Assembly: GCA_031290715.1 (NCBI GenBank)
Contig: JAITNA010000118.1
Coordinates: forward strand, 1 to 12,675
From: Eubacteriales Family XIII. Incertae Sedis bacterium
Lineage (GTDB): Bacteria > Bacillota > Clostridia > Peptostreptococcales > Anaerovoracaceae
Length of the DNA: 12,675 nt
Direction of reading: 5' to 3'
Part shown: one piece after another, positions 6,707-12,675 of the stretch
Numbering within the stretch: position 1 is the stretch's first letter
Layout of the letters: each line of letters starts with the position of its first letter
Translations under genes and position numbers: made by a program
The notes under the pieces: model-generated
Told to the model about the DNA's origin: nothing
Database searches by the model: none
Seen by the model: only the letters and a program-made list of their open reading frames with translations

Positions 6707-8175
6707 ATAATCTCGATTGGACTTCCGTATCGGCGCTTGTGACGGTGTTGGTGCTGTTTGTCGGCATCTTCATCCTGCGCACGCGGGCGAAGCTCGGATT
6801 CACGCCGACGGTACTCGGCGCGATGGCAGTCGGCGTCGCGATCGGGTTCATCTTCTCCGGGCATACGGACTGGATTCGGCCAATCGGAAATATCTACGTG
6901 TCGATTCTGACCGCGATCGTCGCGCCGCTGATCATCGTATCGATCATCAGCAGCGTGACATCGCTCGGGTCGGCGAAACAGCTCAAGGGGATCGGCGCGC
7001 GCTCGGTGTTTTGGCTGCTTGTCACGACGGCTTTGTCCATTATTCTGGCTTTTGTATTGGCGACGGTATTCAATGTCGGCGGGAACGCCCATCTCGTGAT
7101 CGACGGCGTGACGGCGGAGGCTTATGAGAACCGGGTCGTTTCGTTTTCGCAGGTGCTGGTCGGCTTCTTCCCATCCAATATCGTCAGTGATATCGCAGGC
7201 AACAATATTATTCCCATTATCCTGTTCTCGACACTGATCGCGGTTTCCTACGTGTTGGTCGCGCAGCACAGGCGCGAGAAAGTCATCGTGTTCAAGCATT
7301 TCATCGAAGCGCTGAAGGAGATCGTTTTCAAGGCGGTCGGCTTCATCATCGAATTGACGCCTTACGCGGTGCTTGCGCTTGTGGCGGTGAGTATTTCGGG
7401 CAGCGTCGCGCGGTCGTCGACCATGATCTCGCTCGGCGTGCTCCTGTTGATCGCCTTCGTCGCGTTCGCGATCGACGTTTGGCTCATCAACAGCGTTTTG
7501 CTGACGGCGTTCGCAAAACTGAACCCAATCCGGTTTTTCCGCAAGATCGTACCGGCTCAGGCGGTCGCTTTTTCGACGCAATCCAGTGTCGGGACCTTGC
7601 CGGTGACGACGAATGTGCTGACGCGCAGGATCGGCGTGGGGCTCGAGGTCACGAATTTCACGGCGCCGCTCGGGACGACGATCGGGATGCCGGGCTGCGC
7701 CGGGATATGGCCGATGTTGAACGCCATGTACGGGATTCACGGCCTTGGGATCGAATACAGCGCGTCGGATTATGTAATGCTCGGCGTGATCTGCCTGTTC
7801 GTTTCATTGGGGACGGCGGGGGTGCCGGGGACGGCTACGGTCACGACGGCGAGCGTCCTTGCGGCGGCGGGTCTGCCGCTTGAGATCCTCGTACTCGTCC
7901 TGCCCATCTCCGCGATTGCGGACACGGGGCGCACCGCGACGAACGTAACGGCGGCCATCGTCGCTTCGGCGATCGTCGGGCGGCAGGAGAAGGACCTCGA
8001 CGACGATATCTTTAACGGCCTTAAAGAATTTGACGAGGAAGCTGGGGCCGGCGGCGCGGACGGCGCGGGGCTCAGCGGCAGCGGCGCGGACGGCGCGGAT
8101 CTGTACGGCGGCGCGGCGGCTGTGCAAATTGAGGAAGAGGGCGCTGTGCCGGTCGGCTCGTGCTCGATCAAATGA
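6703..8175 (+). CDS. DAACS-family symporter, TcyP-like (L-cystine or dicarboxylate/amino acid uptake)
   Basis: A 490-residue inner-membrane symporter of the dicarboxylate/amino acid:cation family. It starts at GTG 6703, which overlaps the upstream stop by 4 bases (GTGA), with GAGGAAG just before it, so translation is probably coupled. Seen motifs: the early segment IGNIYVSILTAIVAPLIIV, the first hairpin loop TQSSVGTLP (292-300), GMPGCAGIWP (328-337) in the place of the usual substrate/cation motif, AGVPGTATVTT in the second hairpin, and DTGRTATNV (407-415), the substrate- and ion-binding helix. The N-terminal organisation and the GMPGCAG and D-x-GRT-x-x-N forms resemble the cystine transporter TcyP/YdjN more than glutamate carriers, so cystine is a reasonable guess but unproven. 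The last 45 or so residues are an odd Gly/Ala/Asp-rich tail not expected in the family. Confidence 0.9.
   Translation: MNNLDWTSVSALVTVLVLFVGIFILRTRAKLGFTPTVLGAMAVGVAIGFIFSGHTDWIRPIGNIYVSILTAIVAPLIIVSIISSVTSLGSAKQLKGIGARSVFWLLVTTALSIILAFVLATVFNVGGNAHLVIDGVTAEAYENRVVSFSQVLVGFFPSNIVSDIAGNNIIPIILFSTLIAVSYVLVAQHRREKVIVFKHFIEALKEIVFKAVGFIIELTPYAVLALVAVSISGSVARSSTMISLGVLLLIAFVAFAIDVWLINSVLLTAFAKLNPIRFFRKIVPAQAVAFSTQSSVGTLPVTTNVLTRRIGVGLEVTNFTAPLGTTIGMPGCAGIWPMLNAMYGIHGLGIEYSASDYVMLGVICLFVSLGTAGVPGTATVTTASVLAAAGLPLEILVLVLPISAIADTGRTATNVTAAIVASAIVGRQEKDLDDDIFNGLKEFDEEAGAGGADGAGLSGSGADGADLYGGAAAVQIEEEGAVPVGSCSIK
8051..8098 (+). repeat. Two 18-bp direct repeats in the symporter C-terminal tail
   Basis: The same 18 bases (GCGGCGCGGACGGCGCGG) occur at 8051-8068 and 8081-8098, exactly 30 bases (10 codons) apart. 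They code for the GADGA motifs of the tail. The duplication suggests that the tail grew by repeat expansion. Confidence 0.75.
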
Positions 8176-8212
8176 AGCAAATGATGTAAATGAATAGAGA
8201 AGGTGAAGGCGA

Positions 8213-9352
8213 ATGAAAACGGAAATGATGAAAAATCATAAGGCGGTGTTTGCCGCGTTTGTCATATTGCTTGCCATCGCGATGATTGTCCCGGTCGCCT
8301 ATAGCGGCAGTTTCGACGCGGCGGTTTGGGCGACGACGGGCGATCCCGCGTTCGATATCGAGGACTGCGACGGGGACGGCTACAACGACCACCCGCCGTA
8401 TCAGCCGGTGCCGTGGCGCGGGTATGACACCACGCGCGGCGACCCCTATACATTCCCGGCGGATTGGGACGGACAGCCGGGCTCGTACTATGAGGGCGGC
8501 AAGACCGGGACGACGACAGGAGGGGGCAATACGGGAACCAGCGGCAATACAAATAACAGCGGCAATACGGGAAACAGCGGCAATAACGGAAGTACGAGCA
8601 GCACCGGCAGCAGCAGTACGGGGGGTACGAATACGCCGGCAAGCAATCCTGCCCCGTCGGGGGGCAATGCCGCGGATGTCAATACGCCCGCGCCGGCGGC
8701 AAGTGACGGCGGTACCGGCGCCGGTACGCCGCAGAGCTCGCCGAGCGGCAGCAAATCGATTGCCCCCGGCAGCACGCCGAAGGCGGCATCCTCGGATGTA
8801 TCGGACGCGGAAAAGGACAGCGCGCTTGATGATTCGGGTGAGGACAAAACTTCATCGGATGAGGAAGAGATTGCGGACATCGTGGCCGCCGGCGGCGCCA
8901 TTGACGTCGAGCTGCCCGAGGGGGAGGGCGCGCTTCATCCGGGCGGCAAGATCGTCATTCGCGGCGCGGGTTTTGCGGGCGATGTGAAGGATTTGGAAAT
9001 AGAGATTCATTCGTCGCCCAAGCTCCTTGACAAGGTAAGTTCGGGCAGCGACGGTTCTTTTGAACTCACCGTCCTTTTGCCGGATGATTTGGAAGCCGGC
9101 AGTCACAATATCGTCGTCCTCTACAAGGGAAATGAGATTGTGAGCAAGGGGATTGAGGTCGTACCGGCGGAAACAGCGGGCGCAGGGTCCGGCGGCGGCA
9201 TCCCGATTCAGGCCCTCGCGGGAATTATCGCGATTATCGCGGTAGCGCTCTTGGCGATCGGCGTCAAAACGGGCAAGATCAGATTTTCGAAAGAGGAAAC
9301 GCCGGGCGGCGAGCAGGGCGAGGATTTCCCCGCGGAGAAACAGGCCGGATAG
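8213..9352 (+). CDS. Membrane-anchored surface protein with calcium-loop motif, Gly/Asn/Ser repeats and Ig-like domain
   Basis: A 379-residue exported protein that I cannot assign to a named family. It starts at ATG 8213 behind GAAGGTGAAGG, 37 bases after the symporter stop, so it probably belongs to the same operon. Residues 10-30 are a signal peptide or N-terminal membrane segment. DCDGDGYND (51-59) matches the DxDGDGxxD calcium loop of dockerins and thrombospondin-3-type repeats. Residues 95-225 are low complexity: a Gly/Asn/Thr/Ser repeat, then Pro/Ala/Ser, then an acidic stretch. Residues 228-318 look like an Ig-like beta domain of bacterial surface proteins (GGKIVIRGAGF near the start, SGSDGSFELTVLLPDDLEAGSHNI in the middle to end). 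A single helix at about 331-350 anchors it, followed by a short charged tail. There is no sorting motif. It could be a structural or binding partner of the other two operon products. Confidence 0.8.
   Translation: MKTEMMKNHKAVFAAFVILLAIAMIVPVAYSGSFDAAVWATTGDPAFDIEDCDGDGYNDHPPYQPVPWRGYDTTRGDPYTFPADWDGQPGSYYEGGKTGTTTGGGNTGTSGNTNNSGNTGNSGNNGSTSSTGSSSTGGTNTPASNPAPSGGNAADVNTPAPAASDGGTGAGTPQSSPSGSKSIAPGSTPKAASSDVSDAEKDSALDDSGEDKTSSDEEEIADIVAAGGAIDVELPEGEGALHPGGKIVIRGAGFAGDVKDLEIEIHSSPKLLDKVSSGSDGSFELTVLLPDDLEAGSHNIVVLYKGNEIVSKGIEVVPAETAGAGSGGGIPIQALAGIIAIIAVALLAIGVKTGKIRFSKEETPGGEQGEDFPAEKQAG
8525..8596 (+). repeat. 18-bp tandem repeat, about 3.5 copies
   Basis: Units of 18 bases begin at 8525, 8543, 8561 and 8579, each opening with GGCAATA and the first three closing with AGC. 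The last copy is degenerate. They encode GNTGTS, GNTNNS, GNTGNS and GNNGST, a flexible linker. Copy number may vary between strains. Confidence 0.75.
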
Positions 9353-9373
9353 GGTGGGACGGAATTTGAGCCG

Positions 9374-10570
9374 CTATTTTAACAGCCAATCAAGAACATT
9401 CAGCTGCTTGATTCCGTTGTGCGAGGTCAGCGGCGTGTAATCCATCGTCAAGAGATATTTCGGATTGTGGTCGCCTATCGCGGCGAGCGGCGCAAGCTCC
9501 CGTTCCAAGGTCTTGCCGTCCGCGTCTATGACCGTGTAGGCGACTTGATAATACTCCTCGCCCTCGCCGCCGATGGCAATAAAATCAAGCTCTGTACGGC
9601 CGACCTTGCCGATATAGACTTCATACCCGCGGCGCAAAAGCTCCAAGAACACAACGTTTTCGAGAATATGCCCCAAGTCGGTTTTCTTGTTTCCGAGCAG
9701 CGCAACCCGCAACCCGACATCGGCGGCATAGTATTTGTCGCCTGTTTTCAGGTATTGCTTTCCCTTGATGTCGTACCGCCCGATTTGGTAAAAAATAAAG
9801 CTGTCGGTCAAAGCGGAAAGATAGCTTTCAACCGTATGAACCGAGATTTTTCTGTCGGCCGAAGTCATCGTATCGGCAATGCTCTTTGCGGAGCAGGTGT
9901 TTCCGACGTTATTGAACATGAAACGAGTCACGCTTTTCAGCATTTCCACATTCGGGAATTTTCTGCGGGCGACAATATCTTTTAGGACGATGGTGTCGTA
10001 AATGCCTTGCAGATACTGCCGTCTGTCTTTTGGCTCATTAAGCTCAAGCGCATACGGAAAGGCGCTGTTCTGCGTGTAATCGGCATACAAACGGCGGGCA
10101 TCCGAACCCTTCGGGAATGCCGAAACATACTCCTTAAAAGAGAGCGGAAGCATTTTAATTTCTACATACCGCCCGGACAGCAAAGTAGCCAATTCGCCGG
10201 AGAGAAGATAAGCGTTTGAACCTGTGATGTAAACGTCGCAATTTTTCTTGACATACAGGCTGTCAATCGCTTTTTGAAATTCCGCCACGCGCTGTACTTC
10301 GTCAAGAAAGATATACATCTTCTTGCCCGATTGCAAACGCTCATTCACAAAGGCGTAAAGCTGTTTGCTCGTTTCGATTTCTGCATAGTCCCCGTCTTCA
10401 AGGTTGATCGAGATGATTTGTTCATCCGAAACATTGTCGGCCCTGAGATAATCTTGATACAGCTCAAGCAAGGTGGATTTGCCGCAGCGCCGGATACCCG
10501 TAACCACCTTGATCAACTGTTTGTCCCGAAAACGAACCAAGTTTTCGAGGTATTCTTGCCTTGCTATCAT
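9374..10570 (-). CDS. AAA_14/DUF4143 family ATPase
   Basis: A 398-residue protein of the common but poorly understood ATP-binding family that combines an N-terminal AAA domain with a C-terminal DUF4143 domain. The start at 10570 has a strong site (AAGGAGG, about 7 bases away). Walker A is GIRRCGKST (25-33), Walker B is MYIFLDE (85-91), and ITGSN (115-119) is the sensor-like strand, followed by LSGRYVEIKMLPLSFKEY, a family signature. The C-terminal part has a winged-helix-like stretch near 240-260 and the nuclease-fold-like pattern ENVVFLELLRRG ... GRTELDFIA (304-332). Length is normal and nothing is broken. Members are often accessory genes that move between genomes. The base composition here is clearly less GC-rich than the neighbours, which supports acquisition. 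It is convergent with the surface-protein operon (21-base gap) and probably unrelated to it in function. Confidence 0.93.
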   Translation of the reverse strand: MIARQEYLENLVRFRDKQLIKVVTGIRRCGKSTLLELYQDYLRADNVSDEQIISINLEDGDYAEIETSKQLYAFVNERLQSGKKMYIFLDEVQRVAEFQKAIDSLYVKKNCDVYITGSNAYLLSGELATLLSGRYVEIKMLPLSFKEYVSAFPKGSDARRLYADYTQNSAFPYALELNEPKDRRQYLQGIYDTIVLKDIVARRKFPNVEMLKSVTRFMFNNVGNTCSAKSIADTMTSADRKISVHTVESYLSALTDSFIFYQIGRYDIKGKQYLKTGDKYYAADVGLRVALLGNKKTDLGHILENVVFLELLRRGYEVYIGKVGRTELDFIAIGGEGEEYYQVAYTVIDADGKTLERELAPLAAIGDHNPKYLLTMDYTPLTSHNGIKQLNVLDWLLK

Positions 10571-10598
10571 AAAAACGCCTCCTTACAGGTTTGTTTTC

Positions 10599-10627
10599 AT
10601 TGTACCATAAGTCCGCACGGGTGTCGA
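10599..10627 (-). promoter_or_regulatory. Promoter of the AAA_14/DUF4143 gene
   Basis: On the minus strand TCGACA (10627-10622) is followed after 17 bases by TACAAT (10604-10599), 28 bases upstream of the start codon. The transcript would have a short leader containing the AAGGAGG site. Confidence 0.65.
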
Positions 10628-10628
10628 G

Positions 10629-10651
10629 TTTTTGCAATAGTGTTGCAAAAA
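10629..10651. promoter_or_regulatory. Perfect inverted repeat beside the -35 (probable operator)
   Basis: TTTTTGCAA (10629-10637) and TTGCAAAAA (10643-10651) are perfect 9-bp inverted repeats around a TAGTG centre. They lie one base from the -35 of the ATPase promoter. The size and symmetry fit a dimeric regulator binding site. As RNA on the plus strand the sequence could form only a weak hairpin. Confidence 0.55.
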
Positions 10652-10732
10652 CTTTGATTGAACGTGAACTTATTGCAGTATTAGCTCAGGATGGGGGAGG
10701 GGAAAGCGGAGCGGTATAGGATTGGGTACAAG

Positions 10733-10768
10733 AACGCCGCGGGGATTTGCAGTTCCCGCGGCGTTTTT
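10733..10768 (+). terminator. Rho-independent terminator, best reading on the plus strand
   Basis: AACGCCGCGGG (10733-10743) and CCCGCGGCGTT (10755-10765) form a perfect 11-bp stem with an 11-base loop, followed by T residues to 10768 and then CTTT. The U-tract is on the plus strand. Read on the minus strand, the hairpin is followed only by CTTGTACC, so it would be a weak terminator for the purine permease transcript. No plus-strand gene is visible just upstream. Confidence 0.7.
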
Positions 10769-10776
10769 CTTTGCCT

Positions 10777-10795
10777 GAAAACGCCGAGATTCGGC
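10777..10795 (-). terminator. Small hairpin after the purine permease (weak terminator)
   Basis: On the minus strand GCCGA-ATC-TCGGC (10795-10783) is followed by GTTTTC, starting 16 bases past the permease stop. The stem is only 5 bp, so termination is doubtful on its own. The larger hairpin at 10733-10765 comes next on this strand and may help. Confidence 0.3.
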
Positions 10796-10810
10796 AAATC
10801 GGCATCTATG

Positions 10811-12214
10811 CTATAACATCAAGATAAAGTAGCGAATCACGAACAGCGCCGCGAAGATGTACATGATCGGGCTGACGCTCTTTGCTTTTCCCGTAACGAC
10901 GTTGATGATCACGTAGAAGATGAAACCGCCGGCGATGCCGTCCGAAATGCTGTACGCGAGCGGCATGAGAATGACCGTGAAGAACGCCGGGACCGCGATG
11001 CGGAAGTCCGTCCATTCGATCTCTTTCAGGGAGCCCATCATGAGGACGCCGACGATGATGAGGATCGGCGCCGTCGCGCCTGTCGGCACAAAGCCGAGGA
11101 AGGGCGACAGGAAGAGCGAAAGCAACAGGAGAATGCCGGCGACGAGCGAGGTAAGCCCTGTCCGGCCGCCGGCCGCGACGCCCGCGGTCGACTCGACATA
11201 GGTCGTGACGGTCGAGGTGCCGATCACGGCGCCTACCGATGTGGCGACCGCGTCCGCAAGGAGGGCTTTGTTGGCCCGCGGCAGATTGCCGTCTTTGTCG
11301 AGGAAGCCCGCTTTTGACGCGGTGCCGATGAGGGTACCGATCGTATCGAACATATCGACGAGCGTCAAGGAGATGAGGACGGCGATAACGGAGAAGATCG
11401 CAACGCCGACGCCTTCCCCGGAATGGAAGAGCTGGCCGAAGCCTTCGCCGAACTTGCCGAATGTCGGCGCAAGCGAGGGGATGGACAGCCCGCCCGGAGC
11501 CGACATGCCAACACCGTACCCCAGTCCGAATTGCATGATCCCGCCGATGATCGAGGAAATCACAATGCCGATGAGCAGGGCGCCTTTGACGCCTTTCGCG
11601 ACGAGAATAATCGTGATGATGAGCCCGATGATCGCCAGAATCGCTGTCGGGGACGCGAAATCAAAGGCCGGTATCGCGCTCGCGTTTGAAACGATCGTAG
11701 CCGTTTCGGGGCTGTCGCCGAACATCAGGTAGGCGCCGGGGTCGATCGTGAACTTCAGGAAGCCCGCGTTTTTCATGCCGATGTAGGCGATGAAGAGCCC
11801 GATACCGGCGCTGATAGCCTTTTTCAGGGACTGCGGAATGCCGTTCACGATGATGGTACGAAGGCCTGTGAGGGTAATAATAATGAAGATGATACCGGAG
11901 AGGAAGACCGCCGCTAGGCCGGCTTGCCATGAGTACCCCAAACTGCCGCAAATTGTGAAAGCAAAAAAAGCGTTGATGCCCATGCCGGGTGCCTGCGCAA
12001 ACGGATAGTTTGAAAGAAATCCGATGAGCAGCGTGCCGATGGCCGCCGCGATACAAGTCGCGATCATGACCGCGCCGGGGTCCATACCCGCCGCGCCGAG
12101 GATGTTCGGATTGACAAAGATGATGTAGGCCATCGTGACAAATGTCGTAATGCCCGCGACCACTTCGGTTCCGACCGTCGTGTTGTTTTCTTTCAGCTTG
12201 AAAAAATTGTCCAT
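10811..12214 (-). CDS. NCS2/AzgA-type purine permease (guanine/hypoxanthine/adenine uptake)
   Basis: A 467-residue membrane transporter of the AzgA/PbuG branch of nucleobase permeases. ATG 12214-12212 is chosen because GCAGGAGAATC directly precedes it and MDNFFKLKENNTTVGTE is the usual family N-terminus. An upstream ATG at 12241 would add nine unlikely residues and has no site. Seen motifs: TEVVAGITTFVTMAYIIFVNP at the first membrane helix, QAPGMGINAFFAFT (from 74), LVDMFDTIGTLIGTA (from 285) and the GTSTVTTYVESTAGVAAGGRTGLT region (332-355), a hallmark of the family. Length is normal and the gene looks intact. It most likely imports purine bases by proton symport for salvage; the exact base is not readable. 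Upstream lies a structured RNA, and no separate promoter is visible in the 47 bases between them. Confidence 0.93.
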   Translation of the reverse strand: MDNFFKLKENNTTVGTEVVAGITTFVTMAYIIFVNPNILGAAGMDPGAVMIATCIAAAIGTLLIGFLSNYPFAQAPGMGINAFFAFTICGSLGYSWQAGLAAVFLSGIIFIIITLTGLRTIIVNGIPQSLKKAISAGIGLFIAYIGMKNAGFLKFTIDPGAYLMFGDSPETATIVSNASAIPAFDFASPTAILAIIGLIITIILVAKGVKGALLIGIVISSIIGGIMQFGLGYGVGMSAPGGLSIPSLAPTFGKFGEGFGQLFHSGEGVGVAIFSVIAVLISLTLVDMFDTIGTLIGTASKAGFLDKDGNLPRANKALLADAVATSVGAVIGTSTVTTYVESTAGVAAGGRTGLTSLVAGILLLLSLFLSPFLGFVPTGATAPILIIVGVLMMGSLKEIEWTDFRIAVPAFFTVILMPLAYSISDGIAGGFIFYVIINVVTGKAKSVSPIMYIFAALFVIRYFILML

Positions 12215-12261
12215 GATTCTCCTGCAATACTCCTTTCCCATTCAAAATCAATAGAGGATGA

Positions 12262-12456
12262 AAAAATATTAGGGCCCCGAAATGCCGATTTGATTGTTCA
12301 AAGTACCCTAACCGCGTTAGGTGGGATCCCTGCTCGCTGCTTTTGCCTTCCGGTCGGAGCCGGCCCGGCAGCCGCATCGATGACCCGGTGATCCCGGTAC
12401 TTCAATGTTGGATAATTCTTACAATCAATGTCGTACATTTCAGGAAACCCTGATAT
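12262..12456 (-). ncRNA. ssrS: 6S RNA candidate
   Basis: An RNA of about 195 nt that folds like 6S RNA, the regulator that binds the housekeeping RNA polymerase. Closing stem: TTGATTGT (12428-12421) pairs with ACAATCAA (12297-12290), CGA with TCG, and GAAATG (12441-12436) with CATTTC (12284-12279), then CC/GG and GGG/CCC. An inner pairing AAGTACC/GGTACTT bounds a central region containing GGGATC/GATCCC. The apical arm has GCTGC/GCAGC and CCGG/CCGG. The 3' side carries a small CCTAAC-GCG-GTTAGG hairpin after CCCAC, like the small hairpin on the 3' side of the central bubble in E. coli 6S RNA. The stem ends in GGGGCCC and then TAATATTTTTT, so transcription probably stops near 12262. A promoter fits the 5' end. 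Identification is by structure and remembered sequence pattern, not by a covariance search. Confidence 0.72.
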
Positions 12457-12460
12457 ACGA

Positions 12461-12489
12461 AGTATAAACCTGTTTCGCCGCGGACGCAA
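12461..12489 (-). promoter_or_regulatory. Promoter of the 6S RNA candidate
   Basis: On the minus strand TTGCGT (12489-12484) is followed after 17 bases by TATACT (12466-12461). The start would fall at 12456 or 12454, a few bases before the outer strand of the closing stem. It may also be the only promoter serving the purine permease by read-through. Confidence 0.6.
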
Positions 12490-12511
12490 CAAAAACATGA
12501 GCGGCTTATTT

Positions 12512-12535
12512 GCCGAATTTCGGCCGAATTTCGGC
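12512..12535. repeat. Two overlapping GCCGAATTTCGGC palindromes
   Basis: The 13-bp palindrome-like sequence GCCGAATTTCGGC occurs at 12512-12524 and again at 12523-12535, an 11-base period, about one helical turn. It sits 23-46 bases upstream of the 6S promoter -35, so a regulator could bind both copies on the same face of the DNA. Confidence 0.55.
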
Positions 12536-12637
12536 GGTGGTAACTATTATGAAACTATCTTCCGCAACGTGTACACGCGGGCAAGCGAAAATATCCCTGC
12601 GTAAATGATGGGGGATTCTCGTCAGTGAAATGTCCGT

Positions 12638-12674
12638 CCTGCCCTATGGCAATGCGTCGTTGCCGTCAGGCGGG
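12638..12674. other. Hairpin-forming sequence at the window end; no gene seen in 12536-12675
   Basis: GGCAA (12648-12652) pairs with TTGCC (12660-12664), and CCTGCC (12638-12643) pairs with GGCGGG (12669-12674) with one G-T wobble across a symmetrical internal loop. It may be a repeat element, an RNA structure or part of something beyond the window. I see no convincing reading frame in 12536-12675. Confidence 0.35.
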
Positions 12675-12675
12675 C

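Noticed and set aside
8525..8596. CRISPR-like array
   Set aside because: The 18-bp units are contiguous, in frame and code for a Gly/Asn/Ser linker; there are no spacers.
10678..10732. tRNA-like sequence (TTAGCTCAG followed by a G-rich stretch)
   Set aside because: Only the D-arm-like string matches. There is no T-arm GGTTCGAATC-type sequence and no acceptor pairing.
12212..12241. Purine permease start at ATG 12241
   Set aside because: It adds nine residues not seen in the family and lacks a site at the right distance; AGGAG lies properly before ATG 12214.
12215..12480. Purine (guanine) riboswitch upstream of the permease
   Set aside because: The short three-way-junction core with its conserved loop sequences is not present. 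The fold is a long interrupted rod as in 6S RNA.
12549..12608. Small plus-strand frame of 19 codons
   Set aside because: Weak ribosome binding site, no recognisable sequence, and too short to support.

Overview
The window looks like the chromosome of a fairly GC-rich, Gram-positive-type bacterium, most likely a Clostridia-like Firmicute. The evidence is the style of its surface proteins (an xPKTG sorting-type C-terminus and an X2-like Ig module), a TcyP-like symporter, a PbuG/AzgA-type purine permease, good AGGAG ribosome binding sites, and a 7TM hybrid sensor kinase. Taxonomy is inferred, because no rRNA or other marker gene is present.

Layout, left to right. (1) Positions 1-2642, minus strand: most of a hybrid histidine kinase (7TM - PAS - HisKA - HATPase - REC - HPt), cut by the window start. 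(2) Positions 2876-3802, plus strand: a secreted transglutaminase-like protein, divergent from the kinase. (3) Positions 3803-4228: no gene. This stretch holds a 90-bp nested palindrome (MITE/REP-like), a strong promoter, an AT-rich palindrome at the start of the transcript, and a structured leader of about 200 nt that can apparently pair with its own Shine-Dalgarno sequence. (4) Positions 4229-9352, plus strand: a tight three-gene unit of a large wall- or membrane-anchored protein with thioredoxin-like segments and an X2-like domain, a TcyP-like DAACS symporter (4-bp overlap), and a second membrane-anchored surface protein (37-bp gap). (5) Positions 9374-10570, minus strand: an AAA_14/DUF4143 ATPase of visibly lower GC, with its own promoter and a perfect inverted repeat beside the -35. 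(6) Positions 10571-10810: two hairpins of terminator type. (7) Positions 10811-12214, minus strand: an NCS2/AzgA-type purine permease, immediately preceded by a structured RNA that I read as 6S RNA (about 12262-12456), with its own promoter. (8) Positions 12490-12675: no gene seen; two overlapping palindromes and a hairpin.

The most interesting part is 3987-9352. One promoter and one leader appear to control a coupled set: an exported protein with a single-cysteine thioredoxin-like motif, a transporter whose closest recognised relatives take up L-cystine, and another exported protein with a calcium-loop-like motif. This suggests a cell-surface capture/uptake system, possibly for cystine or another disulfide or amino-acid substrate, under post-transcriptional control. 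Substrate and function are inference. The second notable point is the 6S-like RNA placed directly upstream of the purine permease, with no separate promoter visible for the permease.
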